DNA of 64,000 nucleotides. Origin: Parietaria judaica (taxonomy: Eukaryota; Streptophyta; Magnoliopsida; Rosales; Urticaceae). A program made the translations under genes and the position numbers. The notes under the pieces were generated by a model, which worked only from the letters and a program-made list of their open reading frames with translations, did not search any database and had not been told where the DNA came from. The stretch lies in NCBI GenBank assembly GCA_954871525.1, contig OX940863.1:6672001-6736000 (forward strand), in the 5' to 3' direction. Of this stretch, positions 1 to 9,600 are shown piece by piece; the stretch's first letter is position 1; the number at the start of each line of letters is the position of its first letter.

Positions 1-744
1 TTATTAAGCTACAAAGGTTAGTTAGTAGTATGTGTAATGTATATCAATATGTAACAATTTTTTTTTTTTTTTTAAAACAATATGTAACAATTACTTACTC
101 TAGTAACCAAACTATCTGTTTACTGACAGAACTCGGAATTACGTATTAGGGGGTTAGATTTTTTTTTTTTTGCCGAAAATTTTACTTGAAAGGTTTATTC
201 CCATTTAAATTTCTGTAATAATTAAAGAATGTTAAACTAAAATTTATATGAATTTAAACTAAAAAATAAAATTGAAGTATTATTGTACAATTGTTTTTTT
301 AAAGGGATGGTTTGAACTTCGTACCCCACTCTTCATTGAATCTGCCACTGCATCCGTTAATGACAATTTCTCGCAATATAATTTTTTTTATATATATATA
401 GATAATTACTAACTTCTATAATCTGAAGTTATCCTAATTAACATGAATCATAACATCGCAATATAATATATGACTATCTGGTGAAATTAAATAGGGTGTG
501 AATTGATTTTTGGATTTCTTTGTTAAAAAATAAAAATAAGTCTAATCATCGAAATGTCAGTAGAAATTGGGGATTCTAAGTCTAACCAAGCCAGGCACTA
601 AATAGTTCTGCCTATGTTCTTAGCCAAATATATACCGAATGAAAATTATAATTTCTTTGTTAGTTATTTTTTTTTTTTTCATCTCATGGGGCTTAAAACT
701 CTTGTATTTCAATAATTCAAATACTTTTAATATATACATAACAG
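1..744. other. AT-rich non-coding DNA, possible P450 intron
   Basis: This stretch has no supportable gene. It is AT-rich with A/T homopolymers (for example 59-73 and 159-171). Its right edge ends in a pyrimidine-poor but usable acceptor, ACAG at 741-744, immediately before P450-like coding sequence. It could therefore be the last intron of a P450 gene whose earlier exons lie left of the window, or simply DNA next to a detached gene fragment. A short GC-richer patch near 305-360 resembles debris of a repeat element, but I cannot assign it. Confidence 0.4.
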
Positions 745-1160
745 AGCAAATGGCGATCATAAAGTCGAAAGCAGAAGGAGAGACATTGAATTGGGAGGAC
801 TTGCAAAGCATGAAGTATTCTTGGAATGTCGCCCAAGAAGTGCTTCGCATTGCCCCTCCTTCGCAGGGAATGTTCCGGGAGGCCATCGTGAACTTCTCCT
901 ACGGTGGCTTCACGGTTCCCAAGGGTTGGAAGATATTCTGGAGCACCAACGCCAGCCATAAGAACCCGACCTACTTCCCGGACCCCAAGAGTTTTGATCC
1001 GACTCGTTTTGAGGGCAGTGGGTCCGCCCCTCACACGTTCATCCCCTTCGGCGGCGGCCTTAGGATGTGCCCCGGCATTGAGTACGCTAGGATTAAGATA
1101 TTGGTGTTCATGCACAACCTTGTCAAGCATTGCCCCTGGGAGAAGATTGTTCTCGATTAG
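745..1160 (+). pseudogene. Cytochrome P450 C-terminal fragment, CYP716-like, truncated
   Basis: This looks like the last exon of a CYP716-type P450. CYP716 enzymes are ER-anchored monooxygenases, many of which oxidise triterpene scaffolds. Visible features in order are the segment [20 protein letters not shown], the K-helix ExxR motif in EVLRIAPP, the PERF-like region [10 protein letters not shown], and the heme-binding loop [11 protein letters not shown] with its cysteine ligand. The exon appears to start at 745 after ACAG, splitting a Glu codon. Family members usually run about 25 residues beyond the WEK segment. Here the frame degenerates ([10 protein letters not shown]) and stops with TAG at 1158-1160. 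No upstream exons are seen within 744 bp. The N-terminal hydrophobic residues that an ORF from 639 would add are probably translated intron. A truncated functional allele with upstream exons outside the window is possible, but the lost C-terminus favours a pseudogene. Confidence 0.7.
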
Positions 1161-1605
1161 AGTAATATATGCCCGCCCGGAACTAAATTTTTCAAGTTTT
1201 GAATAAAAATTAAATTTGGGAAACGGAATTTTGATTCTGAATTTCTTTTCGGAATTGGATAAATCGAAAGGTTCTGATCGGTCAACATTTACAAGATATA
1301 CCATATACAATTGTAATGCAACCAACAATAATGATGATCTATGCAATTATGACAAATCAATAACATTTATGATCTCTGAAGAGCATATAGTCTTTGACAT
1401 GATGTGTTTAAATCCAATAACTAGAGAAAATTATTATCGACATATTAATCTAATTGCTCCAGATTCCATTGACCTTTCCCTATGTTGTGACTCACTCATG
1501 CTAAAAGTCAAACCCCTAGAAAAAGTCAACTTGTTATGTTATAAAAAATAGTCATCATAGAGACAATTTTTTTAAATCTAAGATGACGATGATGGTGATT
1601 ATATG

Positions 1606-1667
<62 letters not shown>

Positions 1668-1908
1668 TAGAAATGTAGAATATGTTAGCGTGGTCCTACG
1701 CATGCATGAGCAGCCAATCATAAGAAATTGTTCCTTCAGAAGCAAACACTACACAACCATTCAATTTGAAAAGAAATACATACACAAAAACATACATATA
1801 TGTGTATAGAAGTCATAAAAATCATAACTTTGAAGAAAGTTTGTGCGCACAAAAGACCGAGGGGACAAAGGGTAAAAGAGCGAGTCACCGCCACAAACAA
1901 TAAGCCAA
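1161..1908. other. Intergenic AT-rich DNA
   Basis: No gene can be supported between the P450 fragment and the transposon. The only notable object is the compound microsatellite listed separately. A 111-codon open frame here begins with TTG and has no recognisable motif. Confidence 0.5.
1606..1664. repeat. Compound microsatellite (TC)n-(AT)n
   Basis: About eleven TC units (1606-1628) run directly into about eighteen AT units (1629-1664). Such junctions are common in plant intergenic DNA and are usually length-polymorphic. Confidence 0.95.
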
Positions 1909-1917
1909 TATTAACTT
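1909..1917. repeat. Left target-site duplication of the MULE
   Basis: TATTAACTT occurs here and again at 4198-4206, exactly outside the two ends of the element. A 9-bp duplication is the diagnostic length for Mutator-superfamily insertion. Confidence 0.8.
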
Positions 1918-1974
1918 GGGTAAATGAAGCAAATGTCCATTTGTGAGTCTAAGTTTCAAAAAAATGCCCAAACC
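1918..1974 (+). repeat. Left terminal inverted repeat of the MULE
   Basis: The outer end begins GGGTAAATGAAGCAAATG and contains AAAAAAATGCCCAAACC. It pairs ungapped with the reverse complement of 4141-4197 at about 35 of 57 positions by hand count. Confidence 0.7.
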
Positions 1975-2281
1975 TATTTTTGGTAATTAAAATCACTAAC
2001 TAATAAAAATGTAGACCAATTTGCCCTTCCTTTTTTTTTACGTGAAAAAAAAAATTAAATACCAAAAAATCCTTTATTATTCGAATTAAATAAAACAAAA
2101 TAAATCAGTTTCCTTAAATATAGGTTACGTATTGACTTAAGAATCAAATATTTATTTGAATTAATTATATCAAATATAATTATTTCCTTAAACATAGGTA
2201 AATCAGTATTGACTTTTCAAACGATTTCAAAATTTAGTCGCCATTCAAGTTACCAAATTATAAAAGTTACTCAATATATTC

Positions 2282-2498
2282 GTAACTGTAATTTGAGTTA
2301 CGAATTTATAATAGAAAATTCCATCTTTGTATTCACTGTAATTTAAGATTCAATTCGTAGTTTCAATGTATAGTAATTGTAATTAAAGTTACGAATTTAG
2401 TAAATTAAAACACTATATGTGTAATTGTAATTGAAGTTACGAATTCATAATAGTAAATCTACGTGTAATTGTAATTGAAGTTACAAATTCATAATAGT
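2282..2498. repeat. Degenerate subrepeats inside the MULE
   Basis: A motif close to GTAATTGTAATTGAAGTTAC followed by AATTCATAATAG recurs. The two best copies start at 2421 and 2464, 43 bp apart. More diverged copies start near 2282 and 2368. Internal subrepeats of this kind are common in non-autonomous DNA transposons. No coding potential is seen. Confidence 0.6.
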
Positions 2499-3461
2499 AT
2501 ACTAAAACTACGATTTAAGGATTTGTTGACGCCGTTGAAGGATTTGTTGATTTAATAACCTAAATTCGTAACAATAATTACGAATTAACATTGAATTTAA
2601 AAACTCAAAATTTCATGAACTGTAAGCACAAATTAACATTACCAAAAATTAAGAATGTATATACCAATTTGAAATCATGAACTGTTATGCAAATCGTAAT
2701 TGAAACCATCAACTATATAATTGTATATGACAAATCTTAAACTAAGCACAACCTAAAACACTTAATCGATATCAATTTCACTTTTCTAATGCAAAACACT
2801 TAATCGAATTCAAATTCAATTATCTGATGTATTTACGGAAAGTTCGTAATTTAAATTACCAAAATTTTGGTAATTATAATTACGGATTTATGAAATTACG
2901 GATAATATTAGCTTTAACATGCCCAAACCTATTTTAAGTTACGAATTTATATATCAAAGTTTCTAAACTTAACATTGGCCTAAACATGAATGAAAATTAT
3001 AATTTCTAAACATGAATCAGAATTATAAGCAAAATATAAACTGTAAATCAAAATGAATCAAAATTTTGGTAATTATAGTTACAGATTGTAAACTGTAAAC
3101 CAAAGTACCAAAATAAATTGTAAATCAAAACGAATGGCGATTGTAAACTGTAAATCAAAACGAATTTTGTGTATAGATATATCATACGAAATTGAAATTC
3201 AAATTTTTGACCGAAGCTTCACGACCGAGGGATGGCGAACGAACTTTAGGGCAAAGACGCTTTTGGTCCACGTTCTTCGCGGTGGAGAAAGGGCGCTACT
3301 GAGGCGAGACGCGACTGCGGATTGCGACCGCGATCAGTGAGGATGAGGGGGACGACACGGCGAGCAGTGAGGAGTCGACGAAAGAACTGGCTTCGACGAG
3401 AAACTGGTTGGACGAGAAACTGGTTCGACGGAAGGACGCTCCGGCAACGTCGTTCACGCAA

Positions 3462-3478
3462 CGAACTCCGGCGAAGGA
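3462..3478 (+). repeat. Left copy of a 17-bp direct repeat bracketing the captured fragment
   Basis: CGAACTCCGGCGAAGGA occurs here and again, identical and in the same orientation, at 3821-3837. The pair flanks the lipase-derived segment almost exactly. Confidence 0.85.
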
Positions 3479-3483
3479 GAGAG

Positions 3484-3825
3484 GTGATTTCCGGCAACGA
3501 AATCGTACTCGCCGTGCGCGGCCTCAATGAGATCGTGGCGTACCTGATCTACGCCGACCACGAGCACCGCGAGATCGTGCGCGGCCTCAACCTCGTCAAG
3601 GAGAGCGACTACAAGCTCCTCCTCGACAACCGCATAGGGATGCAGATGTTCGACGGCGGCTACGTCCACCACGGCCTCCTCAAGTCGGCCATCTGGCTGC
3701 TCAACGAGGAGTCGGAGACGCTGCGGCGGCTCTGGATCGAGACGGACTCGGAGTACGGGATGGTCTTCGCCGGGCACTCGCTGGGGTCGGGCGTTGCAGC
3801 GCTGCTCGCGGTGATCGTGGCGAAC
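3484..3825 (+). pseudogene. Captured fragment of a class-3 (DAG-type) lipase gene
   Basis: The translation matches the middle of plant class-3 lipases of the mono/diacylglycerol lipase type, serine esterases that hydrolyse glycerolipids. Readable motifs are LVKESDYKLLLDNRIG, FDGGYVHHGLLKSA, LRRLWIE and the nucleophile elbow FAGHSLGSGVAALLAV (GHSLG at 3772-3786). The downstream catalytic Asp and His are absent, so no active enzyme can be made. The N-terminal part is rearranged: a displaced copy of EIVLAVRGLN precedes EIVAYLIYADHEHREIVRGLN, and the second copy has lost three residues. The surrounding reading frame (3322-3945) is basic and low-complexity and has no match I recognise. GC content is far above the flanking element, as expected for recently captured exon sequence. 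The fragment sits inside the MULE between 17-bp direct repeats. Confidence 0.8.
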
Positions 3826-3837
3826 TCCGGCGAAGGA
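3821..3837 (+). repeat. Right copy of the 17-bp direct repeat
   Basis: This copy is identical to 3462-3478. It closes the lipase-derived segment. Confidence 0.85.
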
Positions 3838-3860
3838 ATGCGGGAAGACGAGCGAGAGTC

Positions 3861-3920
3861 GAGCGTGAGTGAGAAGAGAGAAAGAAGGGAGAGCGTGAGT
3901 GAGGAGAGAGAAACAAGGGA
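3861..3920. repeat. 30-bp GA-rich tandem repeat, two copies
   Basis: Two adjacent 30-bp units (3861-3890 and 3891-3920) both begin GAGCGTGAGTGA and end AAGGGA, with two differences between them. They lie between the captured fragment and the right end of the MULE. Confidence 0.85.
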
Positions 3921-4140
3921 AAAAGAGAAGATTTTAAAATTGTAGGTCAAAGTAACAAACTAATTGAAAATCTGATAAATATGGAAAAATTCAACCATAA
4001 TTTTAGGAAAATATAAATTCAAAATTAAAATAAATAATTAATAATTAATAATTAATAAACGAAAATAAAAAAATATAATTAAGATCAGGGTTATTATGGT
4101 CCAAAATTAATTTAAAATGGGCATAAATGAATTAATTGAA

Positions 4141-4197
4141 AGTATGGGCATTTCTTTTAAACCTTAAGTGATTTTTGGGCATTTCATGGGTTTTTCT
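4141..4197 (-). repeat. Right terminal inverted repeat of the MULE
   Basis: Read on the - strand, this end begins AGAAAAACCCATGAAATGCC and carries AAAAGAAATGCCCATAC. It aligns without gaps to the left end. Confidence 0.7.
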
Positions 4198-4206
4198 TAT
4201 TAACTT
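4198..4206. repeat. Right target-site duplication of the MULE
   Basis: TATTAACTT, identical to 1909-1917. Confidence 0.8.
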
Positions 4207-4846
4207 TATCACTATTTAATGCTCAACTATCAATATATCATCAATTTATTGTCAACTATCTTTCTTTTTTATTTTTATTCTTATTTGTAATCCTACAATT
4301 AAAATGATATTTATCATAGTCTCTAGTTACTTTGTTTAATTATTCTTAGCTTTGGTTAACTTCTGTAACATCTCTGATATTTTCATTTTAAAGTAATATT
4401 ATATTTACATTTTTGTATCTTATCTAGTAAATAGAGCTATACGCCCGATAAAAATAAAAAATAAAAATCAATATTCTAATTTCTAATCAAGCAGAATCAT
4501 GATATTATAATATTCTCCTCGTAGTTTTGTACATTATCTTGATGAAGCTCTCACCTTACTGGAAATATATAAGTTGAATTAAAAAAAAAAAGAGACTAAT
4601 TCCTATTAAGGCTCAATGAATGAATATAATAAAGTGAGCAATGTGAATGGTGAATAGACCCACTACCTAAGTTAGAAAATTGGAAAAGTGTTCTACAATT
4701 TACAAAGGACAAAAATGGCTTGGAATTTAGAAGCATGAATAGCCAATAGGTAAGAAGATAAGGAATGTGGGTCCCTTTATTAGTAACATCACATATATTT
4801 AGGCACTATGATATATGACATTACCTATCAATAATTGAGTTCTATC

Positions 4847-4887
<41 letters not shown>

Positions 4888-5351
4888 TAACAACGACAGT
4901 AATATCGAGAGTTAATAGTGGCATAAGTACTTAATATTATTTACAATAATATATTGAAAAAAAATTAAGGTCAAAGATTTTGAAGTTCATTTTTTTCATG
5001 AAATTTTCGTTAATATTTTTAATTAATTTAATAGAATTTTAGATATACTGTTAACAAAATTCTTTCTCTCGGAAGTGACCCAAGTTAAAACTTAACAACA
5101 AAACCACAATTCTATTGAATAATTAAAAAAGCTGACGAAATTTTAAAGTGAAGCAAAATACTAAACATTGGAAACGGTGTAAAAAAAAAAGTGAACAATA
5201 AGAACTTCGGTCGTGAAATAAAATTAGATTTTTGCAACAACAAAAATGTGGGACTTGTACCGCTATTAAACCTGAAAACTATAATTTAATTAGTTTAGTG
5301 CTAACGTGGTTAGATCATTAATTAATAGCCAATCACCATTTTTTATTATAA
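4207..5351. other. Intergenic AT-rich DNA
   Basis: No open frame, RNA gene or element end can be supported here. The stretch includes a TAA trinucleotide microsatellite, listed separately. The last part probably contains upstream promoter sequence of the gene at 5418. Confidence 0.5.
4851..4890. repeat. (TAA)n microsatellite
   Basis: A run of about twelve TAA units with one interruption near the right end. Confidence 0.9.
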
Positions 5352-5405
5352 CTATAAGTTGGGCCAAATACACATACTTCTTCTTCTTCTCCTTCTTCGT
5401 CTTCA
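5352..5405 (+). promoter_or_regulatory. Probable core promoter and pyrimidine-rich leader
   Basis: A TATA-like CTATAAG (5352-5358) is followed by TGGGCC (5360-5365), a site II-type element common upstream of plant housekeeping and organelle-related genes. A CTTCTTCTTCTT-type pyrimidine patch follows at about 5377-5405. The ATG is at 5418, so a short leader of about 35-40 nt is implied. The element names are established knowledge; their activity here is inferred. Confidence 0.45.
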
Positions 5406-5417
5406 AAGTTGAGATCA

Positions 5418-6001
5418 ATGGCATTAACATGTAATTTCTGTCCTCACATATCAGCTCAGAGACAAGGCTTAATTATGAAACCTTTTGGAAATGTTTTAAG
5501 GCTCAAACAGAAGAGAAACTCAGTCAAGCAGACAGTATTGCCTTCTCTCAAGATCAGATCATACTTCAGAGACAAGGTCAGTTGATCAGTTTCTTCTTCT
5601 TTTCATATTGTATTGCCTCGTGTTCCTTAAATCCAAAGCTTGAGCTAGATGTCTTGAAGCAGGTTTTCGAAGATCGATTGAACGGGATCGTCTGCTACAC
5701 CGACGAAAGTGGGGAAATAGTTTGCGAAGGGATCGACGAGGGCCCTCGCTACCAACAACCGCTTCCGGTGGAAGCTTCCACGCCAAGGTACCTGAAATAT
5801 TATCATCAAAATTGATTTGATCACATAGCTACAAGTTTTGGTACTTTGTCTAACAATGGTTGACTTTTTTCGTGTTCTAGCGAAGCGGAGATCTTCGATC
5901 TTTTGCAGCAGAGATTGACTGACATTGTGAGAGGCGCCGATCACATAGGCGTTGCAGTTCAAGGCGATATCGGCTGCAACGGCTTCAACTCGCTTCACTG
6001 A
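5418..6001 (+). CDS. Small conserved-looking protein, unknown function, possible organelle targeting
   Basis: I read three exons, 5418-5576, 5663-5787 and 5881-6001, with GT-AG introns of 86 and 93 bp and a continuous frame of 134 codons ending TGA. The first 53 residues (starting MALTCNFCPHISAQ) contain no acidic residue before position 52 and are rich in Lys, Arg and Ser, as in plastid or mitochondrial transit peptides. Exon 1 ends at a phase-0 boundary where that segment stops. The remainder is acidic, with segments FEDRLNGIVCYTDESGEIVC and EGIDEGPRYQQPLP, then a helix-like EAEIFDLLQQRLTDIV and a Gly-rich tail GVAVQGDIGCNGFNSLH. I do not recognise the family and assign no function. Three regularly spaced Cys residues do not make a clear metal site. 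It is transcribed toward FAB1, and the two stop codons are about 680 bp apart. Confidence 0.68.
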
Positions 6002-6682
6002 TTTATCGGTGCATACATATTTGTGTATATTTTTCATCTTCATTTTCATAGAATGAGAATAGCATGCAAAAGCTTGAGCCTTTTTGGTATCATTGGACCA
6101 AAGTGATACACTATTTGTTTGCATTTTGCAAATAATAATTTCTGTAATTAAATAAGAGAATTGTGTTATAATGGTTAGCTTGTGATTGAAGTTTCCATAA
6201 CAAAACATTGTAAATCAGGGAAAGATTGTTCATTGTATGTGTAATTTGCATAGCAAGGCAAAATAAAAAATTTACCTCTCCAATTTATCCCAAAATTTAA
6301 CAGTAAATGTTGGGGAGAAAAAAGAATTAACATATGATCAAACCTAATTTACAGATATACAAGTTTGTATCTTTCTTCTTTAAAGGCACTACATATACAT
6401 GTTGCGAATCTACAAACAGTAAACATAATCTTATTTCCTACAAGGATTTCATGGAGAGGCCATCCAATACTCGAACCCCCGACAGACATCCTTGGCTTCA
6501 ACGGCCTTCTTCAGCGCCGTCGAGCAAATAATCACGCATTTCACTTGTCGACAAACAATACAAATGAAACTGCTATACTTTAAAAAGAATCGGTATACGT
6601 AACACAAGAGAAATTAAAAAGAAGAAAAGAGAGGAACAGGATCGAGTGAGATTTTCGAACCGGATAAAGAAAAAATGTGTCA
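6002..6682. other. Convergent intergenic region with both 3' UTRs
   Basis: This region separates the stop codons of two convergent genes and should hold both 3' UTRs. An AATAAA at 6262-6267 is a candidate poly(A) signal for the small + strand gene. Short open frames near 6334-6583 overlap each other and have no recognisable content. Confidence 0.5.
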
Positions 6683-9600
6683 TCATTCGACCGAGGTCCC
6701 TCCTTGCGAATTCTCTTCACAGAGATCGGTCTGAGATTGACTTTGAGGCATGGATGACGGGAACCACTGATCTGGGACCATAAGGAAATAGGTCGTCATG
6801 GCTTTTCTGAATCGTTTCTTGTATTGTATCGGCGAGATTACGGTCGGGGCAGCGTTCTTTGGCCCTCCGAGAATGCCTGAAGTCTTCACCCATGTCTCGA
6901 GGTGCTTATCCCATGTGTACTGTCTCATGAAATCAATGATCCCGAGAACTAACTGGTCATTATCTTCGTCCAAGCCAACCAGAAGAGAGTAATCCATCAC
7001 GTCAACAGACTGCATCGTAACAGAGAAATGATGAATTCAAATCTGAAAAATAAATGGTGCAACAGTGAAGCTGTAATTTATCGAACGTACTGCGAGGAAA
7101 GCGGTGTCGTTCCAGACAGCTCTCTCCAGCGAACGTTTTGCTTTGGTCCCTAAGAAAATGGGAGAGGTGGGCATTGCTTCGATCAAGTTCTGATCCAGCA
7201 GAACTTTGTTTCTCCCGTTTGCGTCGGGATTATATCTCGACCTAGCGGATCCTTTGAGATCATAGAGTCGCGTTACGTTCCTTCCGAACAGAAGATTCTC
7301 CATTACCAGAACGTCCATCTTTGTTTCTCTCCCTCCCTTGAGATGTCTTGACGTAACCTGTTATATAAAGAAAAACAATATAAAAAAAAATAAAAAATCA
7401 TTGTACTCGTGTTCGTATGGAGGTCTATATCACAGTTCCGTGTTAACTTAACCTTAAACATTACTAAATGACAAAACATAATTAAATAATAATAATTTTA
7501 TTTCCCTCTTTTATGTTGTTTCTTAGCATGAATGACCAAACAGCTAGACCATCGGATCTCACAACAAACCACACGAAGCTTTTAAGGCGCAAAAAATTCA
7601 CCTGATATATTCCGAGGACCTTTGCTAGGCATGTGGGACTTTTTGTGCTGATCGACTCGGACAGATACTTGAAATACTCGGGAGCAAACTTTATAAACGA
7701 TTCAAGCTCGGTCTTGGTAACTTGTTTGATAACAAACCGATCATCCAACGATTTAGCAAAAAACACATTGCTCTTTCCACCTTGGGCTCCCCATTTTTTG
7801 CAGCGACTGAGAGATCTCACGTAGTCAAGTTCGGAAGGACAGCATATCTTCCTCAACTCTTCGAACCGCTTGGCGTAGTAACAGGTCACCGAGTATTTTA
7901 CTTTCCCCAGAGGCCCATCTTCTCCAAATGACACTCTAGCATGCAAAGCCTTTGTGTATGATAGAGGGTCTAAGCTGCGAGATCCCGAGAGCGAAAGCAA
8001 GCTTTCGTCAATGGATCCAAAACTTTTGTAAGATTCGGACATCGTATCGTCAGAAGAGTGGAACGACTGGAAATTCAGCGAGTCAGAGAAGGAAGAGAAA
8101 AGAGAGTCGGAGCCTCGTACTTCATCGTCGCCGACTTGGAGGTGATATTGAGGTGAATTGAGAGCGTATGATATAATGCTTGTGGGCTCGTCGTCGTAGA
8201 CCGGAATTATGGGATCATTGACACCGAAAGGAAGCAAAAGCCGGGGCCCGCCTTGGAGCTCTGACTCTCGGAAGGCCGAAACATAGACCGGATTATAACT
8301 GCCTAGTTTGTCGAGCTTTTGGGAATTACTAAACAAGCTTTTGTTCAGCGAACGATAGAAGTTTAAAAACGGCAAGCTCGTCCAGCTGAAGGAATCCTCC
8401 ATGTCTTCAGAGCCCTTCGTCGATGGCAAATTTGAAAAAGACGAAACTGCCCTCAGCTCATCGTGGTCCTCCGTGTGATCTGTGTTGGCTTTCTCAGGAA
8501 TTATGGAGGCAGCCGAAAAGTCTTCTACGGCCGGATCTGAAAGAGTGTTTTCACCAGTCCAAGCAGTGTCAAAGGAGTCGGAGAGCTTGGTCATCATGGT
8601 AAACTCTCCTTCTGAGTGAATCCTTCGAACACTAGCCTTCAGATCCGACGATTCAGAGTGATCGAAAGTTAGTTCTTCATGGTGCGTCTTGGATTGATCA
8701 TCAGTGTTATCGCACACAACGGGAAACTCAAAGCTCTTGTCGCTTCTATCGTCTGAGAGAAAGGAGTCAAAACTGTTGTAGCCTTTTCCAGTCTTCATTG
8801 TCACATTTATCTCGAATTTATGATCACTGGTAATGACTGATTTCTCCTCCGGTTCGGAAACCGAGCGGCTGAGTGGATCTTGGGGAACATGATTGTCCAA
8901 GCTGGCTGCAAAAATCAGGCGCTGGTCCCACGCATAAGATTGGAAAAGTAACTGCCTTCGAAGCCGATTTATCTCAAGAATATCGATACTAGGCTGACCC
9001 GACGATGTAGGTTCTTTGTTTAAAGCCTTCATGAGAGATTCCTGAAAGAATATCCAAGTTGGAAACATGAAAATTAGCAAGTGAATGTCATACAGATGTT
9101 TGTTTGTGCGCTGTTTGATAACTATATATTACCAAACTTTCACACCATCTGTTAATTATTTGACTAAAATAAATTAAACAAACCTCGAATTCTTGTTTTT
9201 CCTTCTGTAAAATCCCTTCCAATTCCGCAATTTGACGACGTGATTCGGGTGTTCTCGCCCCAGTGGAAGATCTTTTCTCTGAAATTTGACTAAGAGCATT
9301 GAGGGCTTCGGAGAACAGAAGCTCCACTCGGTCAACCACCTATAAACCAAGTCAATCAAAATCGACAATGAACGGAAATCGCACGACTCGAAGATTTTGA
9401 TCGCATACCTTATCGGCTTCTTTTTGTATCCATTCCTGATTCTCGCAATTGAAACCCAATTTGGAAGGTGGAAGATGGACAGAGAGAACATCGATCGAGG
9501 CATAACGAAAGCACGCAACCATTTTGCCAAATCTGTATAAAAATAAAAAAATAAATAAAAAACCCATTTGATGGTCCTTGTTAAAGGAAATTTATTCTAC

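Larger units (their letters stand above)
1918..4197. mobile_element. Non-autonomous Mutator-like element (Pack-MULE)
   Basis: This 2280-bp element is bounded by a perfect 9-bp target duplication (TATTAACTT). Its two ends align as inverted repeats without gaps over about 57 bp at roughly 60% identity, sharing blocks such as AAATGYCCA, TAAGKTT and AAATGCCCAWAC. Similarity of the type GACCAWWWTRMCCCT continues further inward. The interior has an AT-rich half (about 2000-3200) with degenerate subrepeats around TTACGAATT, and a GC-rich half (about 3220-3930) carrying a lipase gene fragment. No transposase is present, so it would have depended on an autonomous MULE elsewhere. TIR divergence suggests an old insertion, while the perfect duplication argues against extreme age. 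The ends were found by eye; a TIR search with related copies would confirm them. Confidence 0.78.

Noticed and set aside
301..360. Possible transposon remnant left of the P450 fragment
   Set aside because: A short patch loosely resembles repeat-element sequence, but no ends, duplications or coding domains could be seen.
639..744. Hydrophobic N-terminus ([18 protein letters not shown]) as a P450 membrane anchor fused to the C-terminal exon
   Set aside because: It joins directly to the C-terminal third of a P450, skipping most of the protein. It is AT-rich and ends at a plausible acceptor (ACAG, 741-744), so it is most likely translated intron.
1216..1551. 111-codon open frame downstream of the P450 fragment
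   Set aside because: Starts with TTG, no recognisable motif, AT-rich composition like the surroundings.
3246..3950. Several overlapping open frames on both strands of the lipase fragment
   Set aside because: Shadow frames created by high GC content; only the + frame with GHSLG matches a family.
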